From: Agapanthus africanus
Lineage: Eukaryota; Streptophyta; Magnoliopsida; Asparagales; Amaryllidaceae
Assembly: GCA_030015575.1 (NCBI GenBank)
Contig: CM057346.1
Span: 565,012,315-565,076,314, forward strand
DNA: 64,000 bases
Direction: 5' to 3'
The notes below the pieces were generated by a model, which had not been told where the DNA came from, ran no database searches, and was given only the letters and a program-made list of their open reading frames with translations. Below are positions 1 through 10,398 of the stretch, piece by piece. The translations under genes were made by a program, and so were the position numbers. The first letter of the stretch is position 1, and the number at the start of each line of letters is the position of its first letter.

Positions 1-19
1 TAATTTTTCATTCAAGGTT

Positions 20-39
20 ATGGATTCCCCAAACAACAC
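20..39 (+). pseudogene. First codons of chromovirus gag, cut off by an insertion
   Basis: An ATG at 20-22 opens a frame of six whole codons. Removing the Tat element and one copy of its AACAC duplication joins position 39 to 14084 with no change of frame. The frame then enters an Asn/Thr/Pro-rich gag N-terminus, so this ATG is probably the real gag start. No other in-frame ATG is seen before 14226. Confidence 0.7.
35..39 (+). repeat. Target-site duplication AACAC, left copy
   Basis: AACAC directly precedes the 5' LTR and recurs at 14079-14083 directly after the 3' LTR. Confidence 0.95.
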
Positions 40-376
40 TGTTGGGGTAAAAATTTACACCCCGGTTGACCAAGTCAAAATCAAAGTCAACCCCAAGCCA
101 AGTGGGCCCAAGCCCAGATCCAGTGGGCCCATGCCCGGGTCGAGCCCGACCATGAAGCGGCCGGCCTCCCCCACACCAAGATAAAAATTTTGTAATAAAC
201 AATTTTGTTGTATTTATTTTTATTTTATTTTATGGATAAATGTAAGGAAAATAGGCATAAAGCCCAATTTTTGTAAAGCCCATGGCTTATGTGCAAAAAG
301 AAATGGCACATGAGCCATGAAATAGGCAAAATGCCATTTTGTGAAGCCCAAGGGGCTATGTGTAAAGTGTATAGCC

Positions 377-383
377 TATAAAG
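377..383 (+). promoter_or_regulatory. TATA box in the Tat 5' LTR
   Basis: TATAAAG occurs in the context AGCCTATAAAGGC, and the related element at 51613 has TATAAAAG at the same place (51931). Transcription would start near 405-415, which puts the GC-rich array and the hairpins in the transcribed R/U5 part. The copy in the 3' LTR is at 12726. Confidence 0.6.
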
Positions 384-747
384 GCAAAGATAATGAAATA
401 TCTCAACAACTTTTTCTCTCTCCAAAAAAAAAGGTCTCAGAGCTGAGCTCTTTCTTCCATCTTCAAGGTTCCAAAACCTTCTTCTTTCTCTTGAATTAAA
501 CCAAGAGTTTTACTCTTCCTTTTTCAAAACAAATTAGCTTTTCACCACAAAACCCACAAAGGAGAACTTGGATCTATCATTAGATCTTAAAAAGAAGAGA
601 TTTTTAGATCTCACATCTCTTGAGCCAGCCAACAGAGGAGGAAGAAGAACCCATTTCTCCAACCAAAACATTCTTTTTTTTAGGAGTTTAACTCCACTAA
701 TTTCTCTTTCGAGAGTTTTCGGGACTAAAAGCCCTCTTTTCCTCTCC

Positions 748-1195
748 AGCGCACTGCGCCCGAGCGCAAAGCGCCCACGTGCCGACACGTGGCGCGCCCG
801 CTTGCGCTCCAGCGCGCAGCACTCTTGCGCAAAGCGCCCACGTGCCGACACGTGGCGCGCGCGCTTGCGCACCAGCGCGCAGCGCTCATGCGCAAAGCGC
901 CCACGTGCCGACACGTGGCGCGCGTGCTTGCGCTCCAGCGCACAGCGTTCAGGCGTAAAGCGCCCACGTGCCGACACGTGGCGCGCGCACTTGCGCACCA
1001 GCGCGCAGCGCTCCTGCGCAAAGCGTCCACGTGGCGCGCGCGCTTGCGCGCAGCGCTCATGCGTAAAGCGCCCACGTGCCGACACGTGGCGCGCGCGCTT
1101 GCGCTCCTGCGCGCAGCGCTCATGCGCAAAGCGCCCACGTGCCGACACGTGGCGCGCTTGCGCCTGAGCGCACAGCACCTAAGCGCATAGCGCCC
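748..1195 (+). repeat. 63-bp GC-rich tandem array with paired G-boxes, 5' LTR
   Basis: Six full units and one shortened unit each carry CCACGTGCCGACACGTGG, starting at 775, 838, 901, 964, 1072 and 1135, with a shortened CCACGTGG at 1028. Each unit has two CACGTG G-box cores back to back, followed by GCGCGC and GCTTGCGC. The 63-bp period keeps several frames open on both strands, so long open frames here are artefacts. Confidence 0.95.
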
Positions 1196-1328
1196 AAGGT
1201 GCTGCCCCACGCATCCTTTGGATGCCTTTTCCCCTTTATTTATATATATATGTATATATACATTTGTATACAAATGTACACATGCACATACTCCACGACA
1301 CTGTCCCTGTTAGAAAAAAATTTCTAAC

Positions 1329-1569
1329 GGGGCGCTGCCCCGCACCCCGCAAGGGGGCTGCTAGCCCCCTTGACCCCCAGCCCGCTATCCGGGTAGCGGG
1401 ACCCCCGTAAAAAACTCTACGTGGCTCCCGATATATCCAAAACCCCCCTTTCAAAACAAAACACACGTACACTGCACATTGAGTTCGCATGACCAGTTTA
1501 ACCCGTTAATCGGAGGTTCCCTCGCCCCAAAGGCGAGGGGTAATTAACGGCAGCTTAGTCCGCGGCTGC
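1329..1569 (+). other. Cluster of strong hairpins in the U5 part of the Tat LTR
   Basis: Consecutive self-complementary segments are GGGGC/GCCCC at 1329-1341, a 9-bp perfect stem at 1351-1371 around GCT, CCCGCTA/TAGCGGG at 1381-1400, CCGTTAAT/ATTAACGG enclosing CCTCGCC/GGCGAGG at 1503-1550, and GCAGC/GCTGC at 1550-1569. The same stems occur in the 3' LTR and in the related LTRs at 51613 and 46541, some kept by G-U pairs. They sit in RNA upstream of the primer site. Confidence 0.75.
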
Positions 1570-1695
1570 CGGAGATTCGGATCCCCATAATCATTAAACC
1601 CCGGCCTACCCTAGGCAGGGGGAATCTGTAGTACGCCTGACAAGCGTGCGCGTATTCCCATCTCAATGGGGTGACGAAAAACGCCCTACAGATTC

Positions 1696-1713
1696 TGGCA
1701 CGCCCGGTGGGAC
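1696..1713 (+). other. Primer binding site of the Tat element
   Basis: TGGCACGCCCGGTGGGAC begins five bases after the LTR end. It starts TGG, as expected for pairing with a tRNA CCA end. The related elements have one- or two-base variants at 52854 and 46518-46535. I suspect an Arg tRNA because that is known for some Tat/Ogre elements, but I could not check it. Confidence 0.75.
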
Positions 1714-1830
1714 AAATCTCTCCTCCCATATTTCGGGTTAAACGTTCATGCGAACTCAGTCAATATACATATCGATTGCCTATACTGAAATGATGTTTTC
1801 TTTTCATGCAGCAATCAACTTTCGATGACA

Positions 1831-4053
1831 ATGTCTCTCAAGACAAATTCAACTTCCAAAGCGACCCCGATTCTATACGTGGTCAAGATCAACGCTCGTG
1901 TGGTTCTCCCCGCAAGCCTCAGTCGACAATGGGAGGAACCGCCCCGCCAGTTTGGCTCTGTCATCATCTACCCTGCCAGAAGCGCTCATCTGGCAGAGAT
2001 CCCAGGGAACAGGTGGCCAAGCCGGTCTCAAGGGGTAAGAGGCCGAATGTCGTGATCGCCAAGGCCCCACAACCGAAACTTAAGATGGTGTCTGAACGAG
2101 TCCCTGGCGCTCTAGCTGGGGGCAAGACTTCCGATGCGAAGGGCAACATTAAATGTTGCGGACGAGCTCAGGCGATGACTCCAACAAATGCACAATCGAG
2201 CGTATCTCTAAGGCCCTCCATCAACCGGTCTGTGGCGTCTTCCCAAAGAGTCGAAGTCTGCCAGGCGTTTAGAACAGAAAAGTTAAGGCAGATGCGGCTC
2301 AGGTATCGAGCCAACAAAAGGGCCAGGGCTTCAGCCAAATGGAATCGTGTGAAGTTCCAAGTGCAGGATTGCCCTGCGACGACGGCTGAGTCGGACGTAA
2401 GAATCAGCAATTCCTTCGAGCCTTTGAAGTGGGTTCAGAAAAACGCCCTGACCGCCAGAATCAAGAAGACAGCGGTCCGAACAGTGCCACAAAGAGACGT
2501 GTCCCGGCCCCAACAGAAAAAGTATGACACTATCTCTTCAAGGGTCTATCAGGCGCTCTGTGCCGCACGAAAGCAGCGGGGCAAACCCAGGAAAGAAGCG
2601 CCAGCACCATTCAAGAACCTGGTTAGGCCAGCCGCCTTCAATCGACTACCAGCTACCGAAGCAAGGGGGTCAAGACAGCGATCCATGAAATCAGCCGCCA
2701 ATGATAGAAAGACGGCCGGATATATCACCCATACGGTCTATATGGCGGGCGGGCGCCCTAGCGACAACCTTCGCAGCAAAAGCAAGGACGGGGCCACCAC
2801 ATCCCAAGCCCAATCTAGCCTGAATGTGGTTGCCGCCGTCCAAGAACAGCCGCCCCCGCTGGATGAAGAAAACCCTCTCGATGAGGATGATAGGCAGAAA
2901 GACCCCTCGATCCATGCAGAGTCAAGCTCGGACAGCGAGGAAGAGCCGACTTTCCGCCCCAGGACTGCGGAGCAAGAGCTGCTTCAAGAGCTTCGAAAAC
3001 AGCTCAGGAGCAAAGATAAAGAGATGGCCAAGCTCTATTCAAAGATTGACGACTTAACGAACGTGGTGATGCAGCTTACGGCTCAAATTGCTCGAGCGCC
3101 TCCCAATCAGACACAAACCGCTACTAATCAGCCGGGTGATGACAATCCGAGGCAGCCAATGCATGTTCCTTTGGGACCAAGACTGGTCGAGCCGCATGAA
3201 AGCCGGCCGCATTCCGCTTCTGGGGACGCCTTGGCCCCAGATAGCACTATCCCGCTAACACAGGATCGGATAATGGATTTGGTCACCAGCAAGGTTAAAA
3301 CGTTGGTGGCCGAAGCCGAAGCTCAGAAAGAAATCGGCAGTAGTGGACGGCCATATCCCGCGCAGTACGATCTAATTGAGTTCCCAAGCGGCTACGTCAT
3401 TCCTAAGTTCGGAAGATTTGATGGAACGGGGAATGCAAACCAGCACGTCGCCCACTTCAAAGCATCGTGCGGAAATACAGGGGGCAATGACGCGCTCCTT
3501 CTTCGTCAGTTTGTCAACAGCCTGACCGGCGTCGCCTTCGACTGGTATGCGAGTATACCGGACGGGTCCATCATTACCTTTGCCCAAATGGAGTCTCTGT
3601 TCCGGCAAAGGTTCATGAGCGTCAGTGATAAAATCTCCATTGCCGACCTTGTGAGGACCAAGCCGGGGAAGAATGAAAGCAACACCGACTTTATCGCCCG
3701 ATGGCGTAATCTTACAGTCAAGTGCGAACCGCCGCTGGAGCAGGACCAGTCCGTCAGCCTTCTCATTGGGAACCTCAGCAATTGGATGGTCCCATTCTTG
3801 TGTACAGCGGGCCTCAAGACATTTCAGGAGCTAACCAAGAAAGTCCAAATGCTAGAACGCTCGAAGCAAGAGTCCCCGCCGGACTCTCAGAGAGACAAAA
3901 CCTGGAAAAGCAAGCGGGACGACAACCGTAGAAGTGGGAGTTCCAGCAATACCAATGTCTTCAATGCGTCCGACAATGAAAAAAGCGAAGGGCGGCCGAA
4001 TCCAAAACTAACCGGTCTCGAAAGCCATTGCTGGGAGGAGACGGGCCTTCCCT
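1831..4053 (+). pseudogene. Tat gag, broken by frameshifts
   Basis: The structural protein. I choose ATG 1831 (MSLKTNS) because the related gag at 52991 starts at the same place (MSPKMNS). The frame shifts near 2030-2040 and continues in the frame containing 2040-4053. The basic N-terminal part holds KRLRYRANKRARA-type segments, then an acidic Asp/Glu stretch and a short coiled-coil-like run (KDKEMAKLYSKIDDLTNVV). The capsid domain spans about 3340-3860, with KFGRFDGTGNANQH, FDWYASIPDGS and FRQRFMSVSDKI. A second shift near 4000 moves the reading into the next frame. Confidence 0.85.
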
Positions 4054-6208
4054 AGAGGAGAAAAAGAACAAGGTTTACTCTTTCAGAAGGGACAAGGTCC
4101 GCAAGATATTTAAAGACGCCTTGAACAACGGCCTACAATTGCCGGAGTCGAAAAGACCCCAAGAAGCAAAAATGACCGACAATCCCCTGTATTGCCCGTA
4201 CCACCGAGTAGTGAGCCATGCGATCGAGGATTGCTATATCTTCAAAGACTGGGTCGAGAAGCAGTACAAGGCCGGAGAGATCGAGCTGTCCAAAAGCGTG
4301 TTGGTGAACAATCAAGTTGCAACCGCCAACTTTATACAGACGGAAGCTGAAGCCTTCTGGGAGCAGACAGCCGAACCCGCTGCCCTGACAAACGAAACTG
4401 ACTCATCGCGGCCTCCGTGGAGTACGCACATATCTAATAAGACGAAGAAGATGCTAAAGCTACTTCGGAAAGAACCCAGGACGGAATGGGAAGGGCAGAA
4501 GAAGCCTACCAGTCCAGCTGCCAATGCGGCTCCATCAGGCTCAAAATCTAAGAAGCTCAAGAAGAAGAAAAGTGCAGCTAGGCGCGAAAAAGAGTCTGCA
4601 GGGAGATCGATCATTCAAAAATATATCGATTCCCTCGAAGAATATGAACAAAAGGAAAGAACATTGATTCAATTGAAGGAGTTCTTCCCTGTACAAGCGG
4701 CTAAAATTCTGGAGGAGTTAGAAAAAGACTCCAATGAAGAGATCCCAGTAGTGACCTGCTACGCCATCCATCTTGGCAGCGACTCCGAGGATGATCTCTG
4801 TTTTCCCGAAGAGGACGAAGAGCTCTCCACGAAGGCCAATCAAATCCAGCTCAGAAGCGACAGGGCTTTACCGCAAAATCAGGGCAACGCCCCAAAAGGG
4901 AAGGAAAGACAAGTCGCTAATGAAGAAGATGGCAGAGAACCGGCCGATGAAAACATAAGTCCTTCCTCGGTGGACTATAATGTCTTGGCACATCTCCGGA
5001 AGCTTCCATCTCTCCTGAGCATCTACGACGCCTTGGTCCTATCTAAGGAGCTTAGAGATGTTCTCATTCACGCTCTACAAAACCCCGAGCGGTATCAGGC
5101 TCACTTTGCGGAAATTAATATGAAAGAAGCCCAGCACACTTGGCATGCCGCTGCAGTCACATTTAAGGATGAAGACTTGCTACTGGGAACGGCTGAGCAT
5201 AATCGGCCCCTTTACGTGACCGGGTACAGCGACGGAGATCGAATTAATCGTATATTGATTGATCCGGGGTCCTCAGTGAACATCATGAACTTGCGAACTC
5301 TGAAGAGTTTGTCAATGGACGTCCAACACCTGTCAAGGGAAAGGATTGTCATTCAAGGCTTCAACCAAAATTGCCAGCAAGTTCTGGGGTCTATAGCTTT
5401 GCCAATCAAATTTGGGGATCTGCAAACTGAAGCTAAGATATACGTGATTGACGCCGACACGTCTTATAAGATTCTCTTGGGGCGGCCGTGGCTCCACGAT
5501 TACGGCATCATTCCGTCAACTCTCCATCAATGCATGAAGTATACTAAAAATGGCGAAGAAAGACGCATTGACGGAGACATCCAGCCGTTCGGTGTGCATG
5601 AAGTCCGATATGAAGATTCTCGGTACTTTACGAAACACCAAAATGCTAAGCCACAACTGACTGAGGATAGAACGGCCCCAAGGCTCAAAAGCAAATCTGC
5701 GCCGGCTATCACTTTCAAAAGCAAAAATACCCAAGTGCGCCCGCATTTCGGCAGCGACACTGATGAGTCCGACGCTGGGAGCCCGTCCTTCCGTAAAACT
5801 CGCCCTCATTTCGGCAGCGATATGGACGAATCTGTTACTGAAGGCCCATCTAGCAGCAAAGTCCGCCCTCATCTTGGCAGTGACACTGAAGAGTCAGAAG
5901 AAGAGAACCTGCCGTGCAACAGCTGTGCAGATTGGCCCCCCATGCAGCAAGCGAAACTACGAGAGACCTTCGAAGTCGCAGAAGGGTCCCTGGCCATCAC
6001 AAGGGTGCCGGAACGGATGTGCAAAGAGCTCAACGCATTGTCAGTCTCTACCGTGGACCAGCTGAAAACTTTCTACGTGCCCGGGAGGAAAAATGGACAG
6101 AAGGGCACCCTGTTTTACAAGTCAAACCCCGTTGTGCACCCGGACGATCTTTCTGTCGCGTGCCTTCCTTATGAGAGAGGCATAAGAGCCGTCCTCAATC
6201 CCAGATAA
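4028..6208 (+). pseudogene. Tat nucleocapsid-like region and aspartic protease
   Basis: It starts in the gag tail with KVYSFRRDKVRKIFKDA and a zinc-binding CX2HX4HX4C motif (YCPYHRVVSHAIEDC) near 4190. A Lys-rich spacer follows, then LPSLLSIYDALVLSKELR. The protease lies near 5215-5520: the catalytic segment reads IDPGSS at 5258 (Pro where DTG has Thr) and ILLGRPWLHDYG near 5470 is the second hallmark. Three direct copies of RPHFGSDTDES-like sequence follow at about 5738-5895. A TAA at 6206 stops the frame, but it resumes directly in the same frame, so this is probably a mutated sense codon. Confidence 0.85.
5738..5895 (+). repeat. Three in-frame peptide repeats after the Tat protease
   Basis: The codons for RPHFGSDTDES, RPHFGSDMDES and RPHLGSDTEES recur about every 66-69 bp. 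They form an acidic linker between protease and reverse transcriptase. Their function is unknown. Confidence 0.8.
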
Positions 6209-6220
6209 TATGCGCCCGAG

Positions 6221-9200
6221 ATGCGGGAATACTTTAAGAAGTGCGGATGCCGGTTATATCAAACGGAGTCCGAAGCAAAGTTTTACGAAGGGCTATGGTA
6301 TCCGCCCCAGGTCCGAGCACTCATCGATGGACGGATTCCAGATAGACGGGGTATAGGCTACATTCAACCTGATTCCAAAGCGTGCTACATGATCCATGTT
6401 GGTGAGGCCAGCGAAAGATCAAATGATGATGACGAGATAGCCGAGCCAGAAGAAGCTCCTTAAGAGCTCGAAGATGGCGGACAAGCAACCTTTGATGAGC
6501 TAGCCGAGATTGACTTAGGAACGCCTGATAATCCAAGGCCGACCTACATCAGCTCACTCTTGTCGGAGGAAATGAAAGAGCAGATAATTGCCCTGCTGCG
6601 TGAGTTCGTCGACTGCTTCGCGTGGACATACAAAGAAATCCCTGGCCTTTCCCCTGAGGTAGCCGTGCATAAGCTGGCTATATCTCCTGATGCTAAGCCA
6701 GTCAAACAAGCTCCTCGAAGAATGAGAAGGGAGTTGGAAGAAAAGGTCATCGAGGAAACCAAGAAACTCATCGAGGCCGGCTTCATCAAGGAAGAGAAAT
6801 ATGCAGACTGGATCGCATGCATAGTCCCAGTGAAGAAGAAAAATGGGCAGATCCGAGTTTGTGTCGATTTCAGGGACCTCAACAAGGCATGTCCTAAAGA
6901 CGACTTTCCGCTACCGGTCATGAAAATGATGGTCGATGACACCTCAAATTACGAACTGTTCACCTTTATGGACGGTTCGTCTGGATACAATCAGATCAAG
7001 ATGTCGCCTGAGGATGAGAAGCACACAGCATTTCGAACCCCGATCGGAATATATTGCTACAAGGTAATGCCATTCGGACTGAAGAACGCAGGTGCTACAT
7101 ATCAAAGGGCGATGACTAATATCTTTGATGACCTAATCCATAAAGTCGTCGAATGCTATGTTGATGATCTGGTCGTCAAGACTAAAGCCAAGGCCGATCA
7201 TATCCAAGATCTCAGGACCATTCTCACCAGACTGAGGGAATACGATCTGAAGATGAATCCTCTGAAGTGCGCTTTTGGCGTGTCATTGGGAAAATTCCTG
7301 GGCTTCATAGTCCGACATCGAGGGATCGAAGTTGACCCATCAAAGATAAAGGCCATCATGGAGATGCCCCCTCCGAAGAGTCTGACGCAGCTAAGATCTT
7401 TTCAAGGCAAGCTTGCTTATATACGGAGATTTATCTCAAATTTATCGGGGAGATGTAGGCCCTTCTCAAAGCTCATGAAGAAAGGAGCTCCTTTTATCTG
7501 GGATGCCGAATGTCAAGCAGCGTTCGAAAGCATTAAACAATACTTGTTGCACCCTCCAGTGCTGGCCGCTCCCATTCCAAATAAACCGCTGATTCTCTAC
7601 ACTGCCGCGCTGGACGAGTCACTCGGTGCGCTCCTTGCCCAGAATAACGAGGAAGGAAAAGAAAATGCCCTCTACTACCTCAGTCGAACTCTAGTCGGGG
7701 CGGAACACAACTACTCCCCAATCGAAAAGCAAAGCCTGGCGCTAATATTTGCTGTGAAGAAGCTGAGGCACTATTTGCTCGCTCATCGGGTTATGCGGAT
7801 CTCCAAGGTCGACCCGCTCAAACACTTGATGACCAAAGCAAGCCTAGCCGACAGAATGGCAAGATGGGCTGTCATGCTACTTGAGTTTGACATAGTTTAC
7901 ACTCCTCAGAAAGCAGTAAAAGGGCAAGCTCTTGCAGACTTTCTCGCTGCTCATCCCATACCAGAAGGGTCGCCGCTAAATTGTGAGTTACCCGACGAAC
8001 AAGTGCTGCACCTCGAGAATGACGAGCCATGTTGGGAGCTCTACTTCGATGGGGCCTCATCGATAAGAACCTCCAGTAAATCAAGCGTCCCGGAGATAAA
8101 AGCAGGGATAGGATTGGTGTTCATCACACCATCAATGGGAACCCTACGGCGTTCTTTTGCTCTCACCGAGCCTCGGACAAACAATGAAGCTGAGTATGAA
8201 GCTCTGATAGCTAGTTTGGAGCTCGCCATAGAAATGGAAATCCGTCGGCTACGAGTTTACGGTGACTCCCAGCTCGTCGTCAACCAAGTAAGCGGCGATT
8301 ATAAGATATATAAACTCGAATTGGCTCGGTACAGGGGCCGAGTGGTGGAACTCATGAAACGGTTCACTCATATTGAACTAACGAGAGTCCCTAGAGCGTT
8401 GAACGGAAAAGCCGACATACTCGCTCGCCTAGCCAAAGAGCTGGCTGATCCTGAAATGGACGAAATTCTGATCACAGTCAGGAGCCGGCAAATTCTACCC
8501 CCAGTCTCTCTACGAGAAGAGGAAAGCGCGGAACAGAAGAGCAGTCCCGCGGAAGAAGCTTCGATCATCCAAGACGAGACCGATTGGAGAGAACCCTTCA
8601 TAGAGTACCTCCGATACGACAAGCTGCACGAAGAAAAATCTGCGAGGATTCAGCTGAAGAAAAGAGCTCTCCGATACGTGTTTGTAAATGACACGTTATA
8701 CCGCAGGTCATATGACCAACTCTGGCTCAGGTGTCTGTCATTGGCCGAAGCCCAAAAGGTCATGAAAGATGTCCACTCGGGCGTTTGCGGTGCTCACCAA
8801 TCTGGCCCCAAGATGCGACTTCAAATCAAACGGCTTGGGTATTACTGGCCCACCATGATACGGGATTGCGGAGAGCATGCAAAGAAATGTTATATCTGCC
8901 AAATTCACGGTGATTTTATTCACAAGCATCCCAACCCATTGCATCCTACAGTGGCGTCGTGGCCCTTCGAAGTTTGGGGCACCGACATTGTTGGCCCAAT
9001 TGATCCTCTGTCATCTAAAGGCCACCGGTTCATACTGGCCGCGACAGACTACTTCTCCAGGTGGGCTGAAGCTGTCCCGCTAAAAGAAGTCAAGACAAAA
9101 GATATTCTGACATTCTTCCAGCATAATATTCTATACCGCTTCGGTACACCAAGAAGAATCATTTCTGACAACGGGCCTTCTTTCAAGAGCTTCAATGTCT

Positions 9201-9835
9201 CAAGGTTCGCTACTCAGCATAAGATAGACTGAAGATATTCCTCCATCTATAATCCAAGAGCCAATGGGCTAGCCGAAGCCTTCAATAAGACTCTATGCAA
9301 GCTCCTGAGGAAAAATGCTTCAGCCAACAAGAGAGACTGGAATCTCAAGCTTCACGAGGCATTGTGGGCATATCGTACCACGCACCGTACTCCAACTCAG
9401 TCCACTCCATACTCATTGCTCTTCGGAGTGGAGGCGGTCCTCCCCCTCGAAGTCGAAGTTCCAAGTTTAAGAATGGCCGTTCAGCATGAGTTGACGGAGG
9501 AGGAAAACGTGCTCCTTTGACTGGAAGAACTCGATGCCCTCGAAGAAAAGAGGCTCGCGGTGCAGCAAAGTCTGGAGCTATACCGAGCCCAAATGTCACG
9601 GGCCTATGACAAGATAACCCGTCTCCGCGCTTTCAAGAAAGGTGAATTGGTGTTGGTCCTCAAAAGACCGATTATCCCCAATCGACATGCCAAGGGAAAA
9701 TTCGAGCCGAACTGGGAAGGACCATACGTCATCGAGAAAGTGTTCGACGGAGGATCCTACCAACTAATAAGTGCAGAGGGAGAAAGGCCCATGCCACCCA
9801 TCAATGGCCGATATCTCAAGAAATACTACACGTGA
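6221..9835 (+). pseudogene. Tat polymerase: RT, two RNase H domains, integrase
   Basis: Continues the frame of 4028-6208. Reverse transcriptase spans about 6700-7450, with RVCVDFRDLNKACPKD and catalytic YVDD at 7157-7168. RNase H follows at 7590-7950. A second, archaeal-type RNase H (ELYFDGASS near 8038, EAEYEALIASLELA, YGDSQLVVNQV) at 8030-8440 is the Tat hallmark. Integrase has an HHCC zinc region at 8790-8900, Asp in WGTDIVGP, Asp in ISDNGPSF and Glu at 9275, then a C-terminal domain ending at TGA 9833. Stops at TAA 6206, TAA 6461, TGA 9230 and TGA 9518 disable it; the last two fit single transitions from Trp and Arg codons. Confidence 0.92.
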
Positions 9836-10142
9836 ATGCTCTAAGTCGCAAGCGAATTGAGCACATCAGCCCTACGGTCTGGATCATACATCCTGCAAAA
9901 CCGTATACAATCCACGGGCATAAATGACCCCTATCTCTCCCAAATCCTGCCGGTGAGACTACTTTTAAAGTCCCACCAGCGGCAAAAAAAAAAGAAAAAA
10001 AATTAATAAAGGAAATAAAAAAAATAAACGGTATGTCCACAAGCAAAACGGGCACGGATGAAAACCCGAAAGGGATCCGTGAGTAAAAACAGCAGGACTA
10101 CCGGCGAGTCTGTGAAAACCCGAAAGGGGCGCAAACTCGTGA

Positions 10143-10345
10143 AAAGAGATGAAATACACTCGCAAAGTCCTCTCGACCTTGTGAGGAGAAAACCCCTGCG
10201 TGAGATCCTTACGACTCACAAAGGAGCAACACACTTAGGAATCCTCACGATCCCTAAGGAGAAAATACACCTGCGGGATCCTTACGACTCGTAGGGAGAA
10301 AATGCTTTTATGGGACCCTCACGGCCCATAAAATTGAAAAACCTT
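10143..10345 (+). repeat. Row of hairpins sharing the loop CCTYACGA, first set
   Basis: Five successive short inverted repeats occur. They are CTCGCAAAGT/ACCTTGTGAG, GTGAG/CTCAC, CTTAGG/CCTAAG, GCGGG/CTCGT-type and TTATGGG/CCCATAA. Each encloses a loop close to CCTTACGA or CCTCACGA, and spacers close to GGAGAAAATACAC separate them. Stem sequences differ while loop and spacer stay constant. Confidence 0.8.
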
Positions 10346-10398
10346 AGGTGATAGGGACCCAAACCTGTCTCCTAAGCCATCGTTCCCCAACGGGCAAC

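Larger units (their letters stand above)
40..1690 (+). repeat. 5' LTR of the Tat element (1651 bp)
   Basis: It begins TGTTGGGGTAAAAATTTACACC and ends ACGCCCTACA, five bases before the primer site. In order it holds an A/T-rich part, a TATA box at 377, a GC-rich 63-bp tandem array (748-1195), a T/A run near 1235-1270 and a set of strong hairpins (1329-1569). It differs from 12389-14078 at about twelve sites plus small indels and array changes. Confidence 0.95.

Noticed and set aside
534..1273. Long open frames on both strands (up to 214 codons) in the GC-rich LTR part, repeated at 12916-13878
   Set aside because: They are produced by the 63-bp tandem array, whose length is a multiple of three. 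The translations are repeats of one short peptide in each frame.
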